Assembly: GCF_013363995.1 (NCBI RefSeq)
Contig: NZ_JABWGO010000004.1
Coordinates: 124,001-188,000 of the forward strand
DNA from: Nonomuraea rhodomycinica
GTDB taxonomy: Bacteria > Actinomycetota > Actinomycetes > Streptosporangiales > Streptosporangiaceae
DNA length: 64,000 nt
Reading direction: 5' to 3'
Shown here piece after piece: positions 1 to 8,400 of the stretch (positions are counted from its first letter, which is position 1; the number at the start of each line of letters is the position of its first letter). The notes beneath the pieces were generated by a model, which had not been told where the DNA came from, ran no database searches, and saw only the letters and a program-made list of their open reading frames with translations. Made by a program: the position numbers and the translations under genes.

Positions 1-344
1 TCACCGCCATGGGCAAGAAGGCCGTGGACGTCAAGGACTCCTGCGGCTTCATCTCCAACCGGGTGCTCATGCTCACCGTCAACGAGGCCGCCTACCTCGT
101 CCACGAGGGCGTGGCCGACGCCGAGTCGGTGGACGAGGTCTTCCGCAGCTGCTTCGGCCACCCGATGGGCCCGCTGGAGACGGCCGACCTGATCGGCGTC
201 GACACGATCCTCTACAGCGTCGAGGTGCTCTACGAGCACTACGCCGACAGCAAGTACCGCCCCTGCCCGCTGCTGAAGCAGATGACCGACGCCGGGCTGC
301 ACGGCCGCAAGTCCGGCCGCGGCTTCTACACCTACGCCCAGTAA
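1..344 (+). CDS. 3-hydroxyacyl-CoA/ACP dehydrogenase, C-terminal part (cut by window edge)
   Basis: The frame is open from the window edge (first full codon at base 3), so this is the 3' end of a longer gene. The visible residues include DSCGFISNR and the C-terminal domain typical of 3-hydroxybutyryl-CoA dehydrogenases (PMGPLETADLIGVD, GRKSGRGFYTY). Followed by an ACP, an acyl dehydrogenase and an FkbH homologue, it fits the enzyme that oxidises the C3 hydroxyl of a glyceryl-ACP intermediate in hydroxymalonyl/methoxymalonyl-ACP synthesis (FkbK or ZmaG type). The NAD-binding N-terminus lies outside the window. The family is clear; the pathway role is inferred from neighbours. Confidence 0.85.
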   Translation, partial: TAMGKKAVDVKDSCGFISNRVLMLTVNEAAYLVHEGVADAESVDEVFRSCFGHPMGPLETADLIGVDTILYSVEVLYEHYADSKYRPCPLLKQMTDAGLHGRKSGRGFYTYAQ

Positions 345-365
345 CGACACGAAGGAGCTGTTTCG

Positions 366-617
366 ATGACCGACACCAAGAGCCAGATCCTCGGCTTCGT
401 CCGCGACCGGTACCCGCAGGCCGAGATCACCGAGTCGCAGGACATCTTCGCGCTCGGCTTCGTCAACTCGCTGTTCGCGATGGAGCTGGTGATGTTCGTC
501 GAGAAGACGTTCGGCGTCACCATCCCCAACGAGGAGCTGCGGATCGACAACTTCCGCACCGCGAACTCGATGTCCGAGCTGGTGAGCCGGCTCCTGGCCG
601 AGCCGGCCGTCGCGTGA
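366..617 (+). CDS. Discrete acyl carrier protein for hydroxy/methoxymalonyl-ACP
   Basis: An 83-residue carrier protein. Ser35, in the motif GFVNSLFAMEL, is the expected phosphopantetheine site; GFVNSL in place of the usual GxDSL is typical of FkbJ/ZmaD-type carriers. AAGGAG stands about 9 bases before the ATG. The last four bases overlap the next gene (GTGA), so translation is probably coupled. It should carry the glyceryl unit from FkbH through oxidation to the malonyl-type extender. The same operon cluster encodes a PPTase that could activate it. Confidence 0.9.
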   Translation: MTDTKSQILGFVRDRYPQAEITESQDIFALGFVNSLFAMELVMFVEKTFGVTIPNEELRIDNFRTANSMSELVSRLLAEPAVA

Positions 618-1792
618 CCGTCACCGGCGTGGCGCCGCCCGCCGCCGCTCCGCCGGTCCCGGCCGCCGTCACGGCGCGGGTGACCGACCGGCGCTCCGCG
701 CGGGCGTTCGTCGACACGCACGTGGCGCCGTACGCCGACGCCTACGACCGGGCGGGACGCGTGCCGGAGGAACTGCTGCGGCGGGTGGCGGAGGCGGGCC
801 TGTGGGCGCCGTTCCTGCCGCCCGAGGCGGGCGGGGCCGGCATGGACTGGGTGACGCTCGGCGAGGTCCACGAGGAGGTGGGCCGCGGCTGCTCCTCGCT
901 GCGCAGCCTGCTCACGGTCCACACCATGGCGGCGTGGACGGTGCAGCGCTGGGGCAGCCCGGAGCAGCGCGAGCGGTGGGCGCCCGCGTTCGCCGCCGGT
1001 GAGCGGCTGGGCGCGTTCTGCCTGTCCGAGCCGGGCGCGGGCAGCGACACCTCGGGCATCACCACGACCGCCGCCGAGTCCGGCGGCGGCTGGGTGCTGA
1101 ACGGCGTCAAGAAGTGGACGACCGGCGGCCAGCGGGCGGACGTGTTCCTCGTGTTCGCCCGCACCGCGGCCAGCATCGGCGCGTTCCTCGTGCCGAGGGA
1201 CACGCCGGGCGTGCAGGTGCGGCCCATCGACGACATGCTCGGCACCCGCGCGTCCATGCTCGCCGAGATCAGCTTCACCGACGTGGTCCTCGACCGGGAC
1301 GCGCTGCTCGGCCCGAGCGGCTTCACCGCCGGCATGGTGCTCACCGGCACCCTCGACCTGGGCCGCTACAGCGTGGCGGCCGGGTCGGTCGGCATCGTCC
1401 AGGCGTGCCTGGAGGCGTCGGCCGCCTACGCCGCGAGCCGCGAGGTGGGCGGCACGCCGCTGGCGAAGCTGCCGCTCATCCAGGCCAAGCTCTCCGACAT
1501 GGTGACCGACGCGCGGGCGGCCCGGCTGCTGCTGGCCGAGGCCGGCCGCCTGAAGGACGCCGGCGAGGCGTCCACGATCATGGCGACGTGGGTGGCGAAG
1601 TACTTCGCCTCCACCGCCGCCGCCCGGCACGCCTCCGAGGCCGTGCAGATCCACGGCGCCAACGGGTGCAGCACCGACTACCCCGTGGCGCGCTACTACA
1701 GGGACGCCAAGGTGATGGAGATCATCGAAGGCAGCAACGAGATCCAGCGGATGACCATCGCTGGCCAGGCCGATCGGGAGAGGACCGGATGA
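614..1792 (+). CDS. Acyl-CoA/ACP dehydrogenase (FkbI/ZmaE type)
   Basis: A 392-residue acyl-CoA dehydrogenase-fold flavoprotein. The FAD/substrate segment CLSEPGAGSDTSG and the C-terminal IIEGSNEIQR, containing the catalytic glutamate, are intact. It starts at a GTG inside the stop of the ACP gene and ends in an ATGA overlap with fkbH. In FK520, ansamitocin and zwittermicin clusters a homologue oxidises the ACP-bound intermediate toward the carboxylated (malonyl) form. Family assignment is firm; substrate is inferred from the conserved neighbourhood. Confidence 0.9.
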   Translation: MTVTGVAPPAAAPPVPAAVTARVTDRRSARAFVDTHVAPYADAYDRAGRVPEELLRRVAEAGLWAPFLPPEAGGAGMDWVTLGEVHEEVGRGCSSLRSLLTVHTMAAWTVQRWGSPEQRERWAPAFAAGERLGAFCLSEPGAGSDTSGITTTAAESGGGWVLNGVKKWTTGGQRADVFLVFARTAASIGAFLVPRDTPGVQVRPIDDMLGTRASMLAEISFTDVVLDRDALLGPSGFTAGMVLTGTLDLGRYSVAAGSVGIVQACLEASAAYAASREVGGTPLAKLPLIQAKLSDMVTDARAARLLLAEAGRLKDAGEASTIMATWVAKYFASTAAARHASEAVQIHGANGCSTDYPVARYYRDAKVMEIIEGSNEIQRMTIAGQADRERTG

Positions 1793-2877
1793 GCGTCACC
1801 GCGGAGAGCCCGGACGCCGGCGTCGCCCTGCTCGCTCGCAAGCCGGCGCGGGGCCGCATCAAGTGCATCGTGTGGGACCTCGACAACACCCTCTGGAACG
1901 GCGTGCTGCTGGAGGACGGCGAGGTGCACGTCCGGCCGGCCGTCGTCGAGCGCATCCACGAGCTGGACCGCAAGGGCATCCTGCACTCCGTGGCCAGCAA
2001 GAACGACCGTGACACCGCGCTGGCGCAGCTGCGCGCCCTCGGCCTGGAGGAGATGTTCCTCCACCCGCAGATCGGGTGGAACCCCAAGTCGGAGTCGATC
2101 CGCAGCATCGCCAAGGCGCTCAACCTGGGCCTGGACGCGTTCGCGTTCGTCGACGACCAGGAGTTCGAGCGGGCCGAGGTGGCGCACGGCGTGCCGGAGG
2201 TCACCTGCGTCGACATCCTCGACCTGGAGGAGGCGCTGGCCCGGCCGGAGTTCCAGCCCCGGTTCGTCACCGACGAGTCGGCGCAGCGCCGCCACATGTA
2301 CCGGGGGCAGATCGCCCGCGACGAGCTGGAGCAGGACTTCGTGGGCACCAACGAGGAGTTCCTCGCCAGCCTGGAGATGGACTTCACCATCGCCCCGGCC
2401 GCCCGCGAGGACCTCCAGCGGGCCGAGGAGCTCACGGTCCGCACCAACCAGCTCAACTCGACCGGCCGCACCTACTCCTACGACGAGCTGGACGAGCTGC
2501 GCGAGTCGGACGACCACCTGCTGCTGGTGGCCTCGCTCACCGACAAGTTCGGCAGCTACGGCAAGATCGGGCTGGCGCTGGTGGAGAAGGGCGCCGACGC
2601 CTGGCGGCTCAACATGATGCTCATGTCGTGCCGGGTGATGTCGCGCGGGGTCGGCATGGTGCTGCTCAACCACATCATGCGGCTGGCCGCCGAGGAGGGC
2701 GCGGCCTTGCGCGCCGACTTCGTCGAGACCGGGCGCAACCGCATGATGCAGGTGACGTACGCGTTCGCCGGGTTCAGGGAGGTGGAACGGGACGGGGCGC
2801 ACGTGGTGCTGGAGGCCGACCTGAGCGCGGTGCAGCCGCCCCCGCCGTACGTGCGGCTCGAAGTGAGGACGACATGA
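1789..2877 (+). CDS. fkbH: FkbH-like HAD-superfamily glyceryl-ACP synthase
   Basis: A 362-residue protein with the HAD motif DLDNTLWNG (Asp30, Asp32) and a second acidic motif FVDDQEFERAEV. The longer C-terminal region (RTNQLNSTGRTYS, FGSYGKIGL, MSCRVMSRGVG) is characteristic of FkbH proteins. FkbH takes 1,3-bisphosphoglycerate, dephosphorylates it and loads a glyceryl group on the discrete ACP, the first step to hydroxymalonyl- or methoxymalonyl-ACP. It is joined by ATGA overlaps to the genes on both sides. No O-methyltransferase is visible, so whether the final unit is hydroxy or methoxy cannot be settled here. Confidence 0.93.
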   Translation: MSVTAESPDAGVALLARKPARGRIKCIVWDLDNTLWNGVLLEDGEVHVRPAVVERIHELDRKGILHSVASKNDRDTALAQLRALGLEEMFLHPQIGWNPKSESIRSIAKALNLGLDAFAFVDDQEFERAEVAHGVPEVTCVDILDLEEALARPEFQPRFVTDESAQRRHMYRGQIARDELEQDFVGTNEEFLASLEMDFTIAPAAREDLQRAEELTVRTNQLNSTGRTYSYDELDELRESDDHLLLVASLTDKFGSYGKIGLALVEKGADAWRLNMMLMSCRVMSRGVGMVLLNHIMRLAAEEGAALRADFVETGRNRMMQVTYAFAGFREVERDGAHVVLEADLSAVQPPPPYVRLEVRTT

Positions 2878-3668
2878 CCGTCGGCGAGTTGGTGAGTGAC
2901 GAGGCGCTGGCGCGCTGGCTGCCGTTCCGGGGGCTGACCGGCACCGAGCCGGGCGCGCTGCCGATGTACTGCCTGCCGCACGCGGGCGGCGCCGCCTCGG
3001 CGTTCCGGGTGTGGCAGCGCAAGCTGCCCGGCGTCGCCGTGCAGCCGGTGCAGCCGCCCGGCCGGGAGAGCCGCCACAAGGAGCCGCCGTACCTGCGGAT
3101 GGCGCCGCTCGTGTCGGACCTCGCCGACGTCGTGCTCGCCGACGTGGAGCTGTCGGCGGCCGGCCGCCGGTACACCCTGTACGGCCACAGCCTGGGCGCC
3201 ATCGTGGCGTTCGAGCTGGTCCGGGAGATCCGGCGGCGCGGCGGCCCCGAACCGGTGCACCTGTTCGTGTCCGGCTCCGACGCCCCGCACGTCACGGAGG
3301 AGCCGGGGCCGCCGGTCGGCGGGATGAGCCGGCCCGAGCTGGTGGCGCTGCTGCGCGGGCTCGGCGGCACCCCGGAGTGGCTGCTGAACGACCCCGAGGC
3401 GCTGGACATGGTGCTGCCGTCGGTGCAGGCCGACTTCACCGTCAAGGAGACGTACGTCTACCAGGAGGAGCCGCCGCTGGAGGTGCCGATCTCGGCGCTG
3501 TGCGGGGAGACCGACCCGCGGGTCTCGCCGGTGAAGCTGGCCAGGTGGCTGGACCAGACGGCCCGCGAGTTCCTGCTGCACGGGTTCGACGGCGGGCACT
3601 TCGCGGTGTTCGAGCAGGCCCAGCGGACCCATCGCATCCTGGCGGAGGCGCTGCGGCCGTGGGTGTGA
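2874..3668 (+). CDS. Type II (editing) thioesterase
   Basis: A 264-residue alpha/beta hydrolase of the TEII family. The N-terminal LPHAGGAASAF segment, nucleophile motif GHSLG, the acid in GETDPRVS and a C-terminal GGHFAVFE with the catalytic His are all present. Such enzymes clear misprimed acyl groups from carrier proteins. It overlaps fkbH by ATGA and the following PPTase gene by GTGA, so five full genes of this strand form one coupled unit. Neither PKS has a C-terminal thioesterase, so a releasing role is also possible. Confidence 0.92.
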   Translation: MTVGELVSDEALARWLPFRGLTGTEPGALPMYCLPHAGGAASAFRVWQRKLPGVAVQPVQPPGRESRHKEPPYLRMAPLVSDLADVVLADVELSAAGRRYTLYGHSLGAIVAFELVREIRRRGGPEPVHLFVSGSDAPHVTEEPGPPVGGMSRPELVALLRGLGGTPEWLLNDPEALDMVLPSVQADFTVKETYVYQEEPPLEVPISALCGETDPRVSPVKLARWLDQTAREFLLHGFDGGHFAVFEQAQRTHRILAEALRPWV

Positions 3669-4369
3669 CGGCCCGTCCGGTGACGGTGCGGGAGTGGCTG
3701 CCACTCCCGCACCGTCCGCGTGTGGAGCCCCTGGCGGTCGAGGTGTGGAAGGTGCGGCTCGACCGTCCCGCCCGCCCTGAGTGGCGGGACTGGCTTTCCG
3801 CCGCCGAGCGCGACCGGGCGGCGGGCTTCGCCGACGCGGGGGAGCGGCACCGGTACGTGGTGGCGCACGCGGCGCTGCGCTCCGTGCTCGGGCGGCTGTG
3901 CGGCGTGGCCCCGGAGGACGTCAGGCTCACGACGGAGGAGTCCGGCCGGCCATGCCTGCCGGCCGGACCTGACTTCAACCTGTCGCACTCCGGCGCGTGG
4001 GCCCTGGTCGCCGTCGCCGCGCCGGGCACGCGCGTGGGCGTGGACGTCGAGCGGATCCGCGCCGACCTCGACCATCTGGAGCTGGCCCGGCGGATGTACC
4101 AGCCGGAGGAGGCGGAGCGGGTGCGCGAGCGCGGCCTCGAGGAGTACTTCCGGCTGTGGACCGCCAAGGAGGCGTACGTCAAGGCCACCGGCGCGGGGCT
4201 GGCCGGCCTGCGCGGCTGCCTGGTCACCGACACGGGAGAGGGGAGCGCGACGGTCTCGTCGCGCTCCCCCGGCCGGGGGCCGTGGCCGGTGCGGTTCCTC
4301 GACGTGGCCCCCGGCTACGCCGCCGCCCTGGTCACGACCGCTTGGACACCGGCACCACGTACCGGGTGA
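3665..4369 (+). CDS. Sfp-type 4'-phosphopantetheinyl transferase
   Basis: I place the start at the GTG overlapping the thioesterase stop, giving 234 residues, the usual Sfp-family length. Diagnostic motifs are FNLSHSGAWALVAV, the metal site GVDVERI and the long WTAKEAYVKATGAGL. The enzyme moves phosphopantetheine from CoA to carrier-protein serines, here probably the discrete ACP and the two PKS ACPs. Its last 38 bases overlap the end of the opposite-strand acyl-CoA dehydrogenase gene, a tail-to-tail arrangement. Confidence 0.93.
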   Translation: MTARPVTVREWLPLPHRPRVEPLAVEVWKVRLDRPARPEWRDWLSAAERDRAAGFADAGERHRYVVAHAALRSVLGRLCGVAPEDVRLTTEESGRPCLPAGPDFNLSHSGAWALVAVAAPGTRVGVDVERIRADLDHLELARRMYQPEEAERVRERGLEEYFRLWTAKEAYVKATGAGLAGLRGCLVTDTGEGSATVSSRSPGRGPWPVRFLDVAPGYAAALVTTAWTPAPRTG

Positions 4370-5492
4370 ACACCAGGTCCCGCAGCACGTCGTCGCCGCC
4401 CTCGACGATCGAGACGTACCTCATGTCGCGGGCCAGCTTGCCGATGACCGACTCGTGCGTGTACCCCAGCCCGCCGAACATCTCCGACGCCGTCGAGGCG
4501 ATCTGCCAGCCGGTCTGCCCGCAGAACATCTTCGTCGTCAGCGCCTGCTTCAGCGTGCCCGTGCGCAGGAACTCCTCGCCCGCGTCCGGCCGGGCCGCGA
4601 TCGCGTCGTACGCCCGCGCCGCGGCCAGGCACTGGTTGGTCATGACCTCGATCTGCATCTCGAACTGCCCCAGCCGGGAGGCGAACACCGCGTTGGCCGT
4701 CAGCGGCGCCCCCTTCACCGACTTGGTCTTGCCGTAGTCCATGCACACGTCACGGATGCGGCGGGCGACGCCGAGCGCCGTGGTGGCGATGAGGATGCGG
4801 CTGGCGTTCAGCCCCACCTCCAGCAGGCGCAGCCCGTTGCCGCGCAGCACGTTGGCCGCCGGCACGCGCACCCCCGACAGCGACACCTGGTAGGTGGCCG
4901 ACGAGCGCAGCCCGATGACGTCCCACCGCTTGTCCACCGTGACGCCCGGGGTGTCGCGCGGCACGAGCACCGCCAGGTAGCCCGACGGGTCCTCCTGGCT
5001 GCGCGCGATCACCACGAGGAACTGCGCGAAGCCCGTGTTCGTGGAGAACGCCTTCTGCCCGTCCAGGACGACCGTGTCGCCCTCGACCCGGGCCGTCGTC
5101 GTCATGCGGGCCAGCTCGCTGCCCGCCGCGTGCTCGCTGCCCAGCGTGGCGGCGAAGCCGTTCTCCGCCACCAGCCGGCCGAGGTGCCGCTCCTTCAGCT
5201 CCTCCGAGCCGTACCAGGTCACCATGCTGGTAGTCAGGATCGGGATGAACAAGGTGAACGCCACCCCGGCGTCGTGGTAGGCCAGCTCGCTGGTGATGCG
5301 GACGCTCTCCTCCAGGCCGAGGCCGAGCCCGCCGTGCTCCTTGGGCAGCCACCAGTTGGCCAGGCCCGTCCCGGCGAAGCGCTCGTACAGGGGCAGCGGC
5401 GCCTCGGCCAGCGAGTCGAGGTGGGCGTCGTTGCCGGTCAGCTCGCGCCGGGCGAAGCCCTGGACGGCGCGCAGGTACTCGGGCTGCTTCAT
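4332..5492 (-). CDS. Acyl-CoA dehydrogenase family protein in the PKS operon
   Basis: A 386-residue acyl-CoA dehydrogenase-fold enzyme with the flavin segment GSEHAAGSELARM and a C-terminal SIVEGGDDVLR, where Glu matches the catalytic base. It follows the second PKS gene by only 4 bases and must be co-transcribed with it. It differs clearly from the plus-strand FkbI-like paralogue. Within a PKS cluster such proteins introduce a double bond or oxidise an ACP- or CoA-bound chain; the exact substrate cannot be read from the sequence. Confidence 0.88.
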   Translation of the reverse strand: MKQPEYLRAVQGFARRELTGNDAHLDSLAEAPLPLYERFAGTGLANWWLPKEHGGLGLGLEESVRITSELAYHDAGVAFTLFIPILTTSMVTWYGSEELKERHLGRLVAENGFAATLGSEHAAGSELARMTTTARVEGDTVVLDGQKAFSTNTGFAQFLVVIARSQEDPSGYLAVLVPRDTPGVTVDKRWDVIGLRSSATYQVSLSGVRVPAANVLRGNGLRLLEVGLNASRILIATTALGVARRIRDVCMDYGKTKSVKGAPLTANAVFASRLGQFEMQIEVMTNQCLAAARAYDAIAARPDAGEEFLRTGTLKQALTTKMFCGQTGWQIASTASEMFGGLGYTHESVIGKLARDMRYVSIVEGGDDVLRDLVFTRYVVPVSKRS

Positions 5493-5496
5493 CGGC

Positions 5497-8400
5497 TCAC
5501 TCCTGCTCGTCGCGCGCGTCGAGCAGCTCGGCCAGCTGACGCACCGTCGGGCACTCCAGCAGGCCGGTGACCGGCACGGACGCGTTCAGCTGCTTGCGGA
5601 CCCGGGTGGTGAGCTCGATCGCGAGCAGCGAGTGGCCGCCGAGCTCGAAGAAGTTGTCCAGCGCGCCGATCGGCTCGATGCCGAGCACCCGCGACCAGAT
5701 CGCGGCGAGCGTCGCCTCGGTGCCCTCGCGCGGCTCGACGTAGGCGTTGTTCAGCTCCGGACGCGGGTGCCGCTCCTGGTCGTCGTCATCGTCGCCGGCC
5801 TCGTGGATGTCGCCGGTGACCCACTGCGCCAGCCGCGCCTCCAGCGGGCCGGTCGAGATGACGAAGTGCCCGGCCCGGTCGGCCGCCGACAGCGCCCGCT
5901 CGAACACGGCCACGCCCTCGGCCGGGGTCATCGCGTAGTCGACGACCGCGCCGCTGTGCCCGGCCACCCGGTCGGGGTCGATGTTCCAGGTGTCCCAGTC
6001 GACGGTCACCCACCGTCCGGCGCCCTCCGTGCGGGCCGCGCGCACGTAGGCGTCCAGCGCCGCGTTCGCCGCCGCGTACGGGGCGAGCGTCATGCCGCCC
6101 AGCACCGACGCGATGGACGACAGCGTGATGCGCCGGTCGGGGCACTGCCCGCCGAGCACCTTCTGCAGCACGTGGAAGCCGGTCACCTTGGCCGCCAGGT
6201 GCGCGTCGCACTGTTGACGGTCCATCAGGTGCGCGAAGTTGAAGTACGCGCCGTCCTGCACGCCCGCGCCGTGGACCACCACGTCGATCGCGCCGAAGCG
6301 GGCCAGCGCCTCCGCCACGACCGCGCGCATCGCCTCCTCGTCGGCCACGTCGGCCGACAGGGCGAGCACCGTCGCGCCGCGCGCCTCCAGGTCGCGGACG
6401 TTGGCGATGTGCCGGGCCGTGCGCTCCGCCCCGGGCGGCACGTCCGCGAGGAAGGCGTCCCACTCCTCGCGCGGCGGCAGCGCCGAGCGGGCCGTGAGCA
6501 CCAGCCGGCAGCCGTACGTGCTCGCCAGGTGCCGGGCGAGCACCAGGCCGACGTCGCCGAGACCGCCGGTGATGAGCACGGTGTCGCCGTCGCGGAACCC
6601 GCGCTCCTCGGGGGCGGGCTCCTCCACCGGGTACTGCCGGTAGTCGCGCAGCCAGGTCTCGCCCGCGCGCAGCGCCACCGGCCCCTCGTGCGGGCAGACC
6701 GCCGCGGCCAGCACCTGATCGGCCAGCGCCGCGAGGTCCCGGCCCGGCTCGGCGCCGTCCACGTCCACGCTGCGGCAGCGCAGCCGCGGGTTCTCCTGCT
6801 GCAGGCTCGGCGCGAGGGCGGCGAGCGTGGAGTGCTCCGGGTGGCGCAGGTCGGCGCCGGAGACGCCCACCGCGTACGAGGTGAGCAGCACCAGCTCGGC
6901 CCGCGGCGCCGAGCCCGTGTTGTCCACCAGCTCCCGCGCCAGGGACAGCGCTGTGTAGAAGCCGCGGGCCTGCTCGGCCGTGAAGTGCTCCACCGGGTCG
7001 GCGCCCGGCGCGGCCTCGGGGCTCGCCAGGCTGAAGCCGTGGACGATCGCGCGCGGCGCGCTCACCAGCGAGTGGAACAGCTCGGCCACGTCGTCGGCCT
7101 TGCCCGGCCGGATCGTGAAGTCGCCGGCGTCGTCCTGGCCGAACCGGTCGCCGGCGCGCACCGCCGTCACCTCGGCGCCGGCCCGCGTCAGCCGCTCCAC
7201 CAGGGCCTCGCCGCGCTCGTCGCCGGAGAACACCAGCCACGGGCCCGCCAGGCGCAGCCGCTCGTCCAGGCCCGCGAGGGGCAGCGGATGGGGCCGCCAG
7301 GTCGGCAGGTACGTCCAGTGCCGCAGGTCGAAGTCCTTGCCGGGGCCCTGCTGCTGGGCCTGGGCCTGCGCCGCCGGGTTCGGCTTGATCCAGAAGCGGC
7401 GGCGCTGGAACGGGTAGGTCGGCAGCTCCACCCGGCGGCCCTCGCCGCCGTGCAGCGCCGGCCAGTCGATCGCCGCGCCCGCCAGCCACAGCCGCGCCAC
7501 CGTGGCCAGCAGCCACTCGGCGGCCGGGGCGCCGCCGTCCGGCGCGACCACGACCTCCTCGGCGGCCTGCCCGGCGCCGTCGCCCTTCAGCACGTGGACG
7601 CCCACCCCGCCGAGCCCGTCGGCCAGCGCGGCCAGCGCCTGCTCCCGGTCCCCGCCCGGCGCCCCGCCCGACGGCGTCCCGGCCGACAGCGTCCCGCCCG
7701 ACGGTGCCCCGGCCGACGGCGCGGTGATCCTCGCGGCGCCCGAGGGAGAGCCGCCGGTGCGCAGCAGGGCGTCCACGGCCGCCCGCAGCTCCGCCCACCA
7801 GGCGTCCGGCACCCCCGAGTCCGGCGCGCTCAGCCGCACCTTCGGGTTGCGCCGCTGCGTCTTGCCGCCGATCCACCGCGACGGGTCGCCCAGCGCGGCC
7901 ACCGCGTCGTCCCGGTCGCGGCACACCACCGCGCGCCGCAGCGCGAAGCCGCCCCGCGACACCTGCAGCGTGAACGCCACGTCCGCGAGGTCCTCGCCGG
8001 CCGCCTCCTCCGCGAGCTCCGTCAGGTGCGCCCGCAGCCGCTCGGTCACGTCCGTGAGCGCCTGCTCGTCGGCCGCCGAGAGCACCAGCAGGTGCGGCCC
8101 CGGCCGCGCCGGGCGGGCCGGCCGCGGCGGCGCCTGCTCCAGCACGACGTGCGCGTTCGTGCCGCCCAGCCCGAACGAGCTGACGCCGGCCCGGCGCGGA
8201 TGCGGCCCCGCCGTCCACGGCCGGTGCTCCCTCAGCACCGTGAACCGGTCCTGGGCGCTCGCCAGAGCCGGGTTCGGCGTCTCGTAGTCGGGGGTGCCCG
8301 GCAGCAGCTCGTGCTTGAGCGTCATGGCGGCCCGCATCAGCCCGGTCACGCCGGAGGCGCGGTCGAGGTGGCCCAGGCTCGGCTTCAGCGAGCCGAGCAC

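Noticed and set aside
332..1654. Long minus-strand open frame opposite the ACP and acyl dehydrogenase genes
   Set aside because: Composition is the Arg/Gly/His-rich pattern of antisense high-GC DNA, with no domain or ribosome site. The plus-strand genes explain the region.
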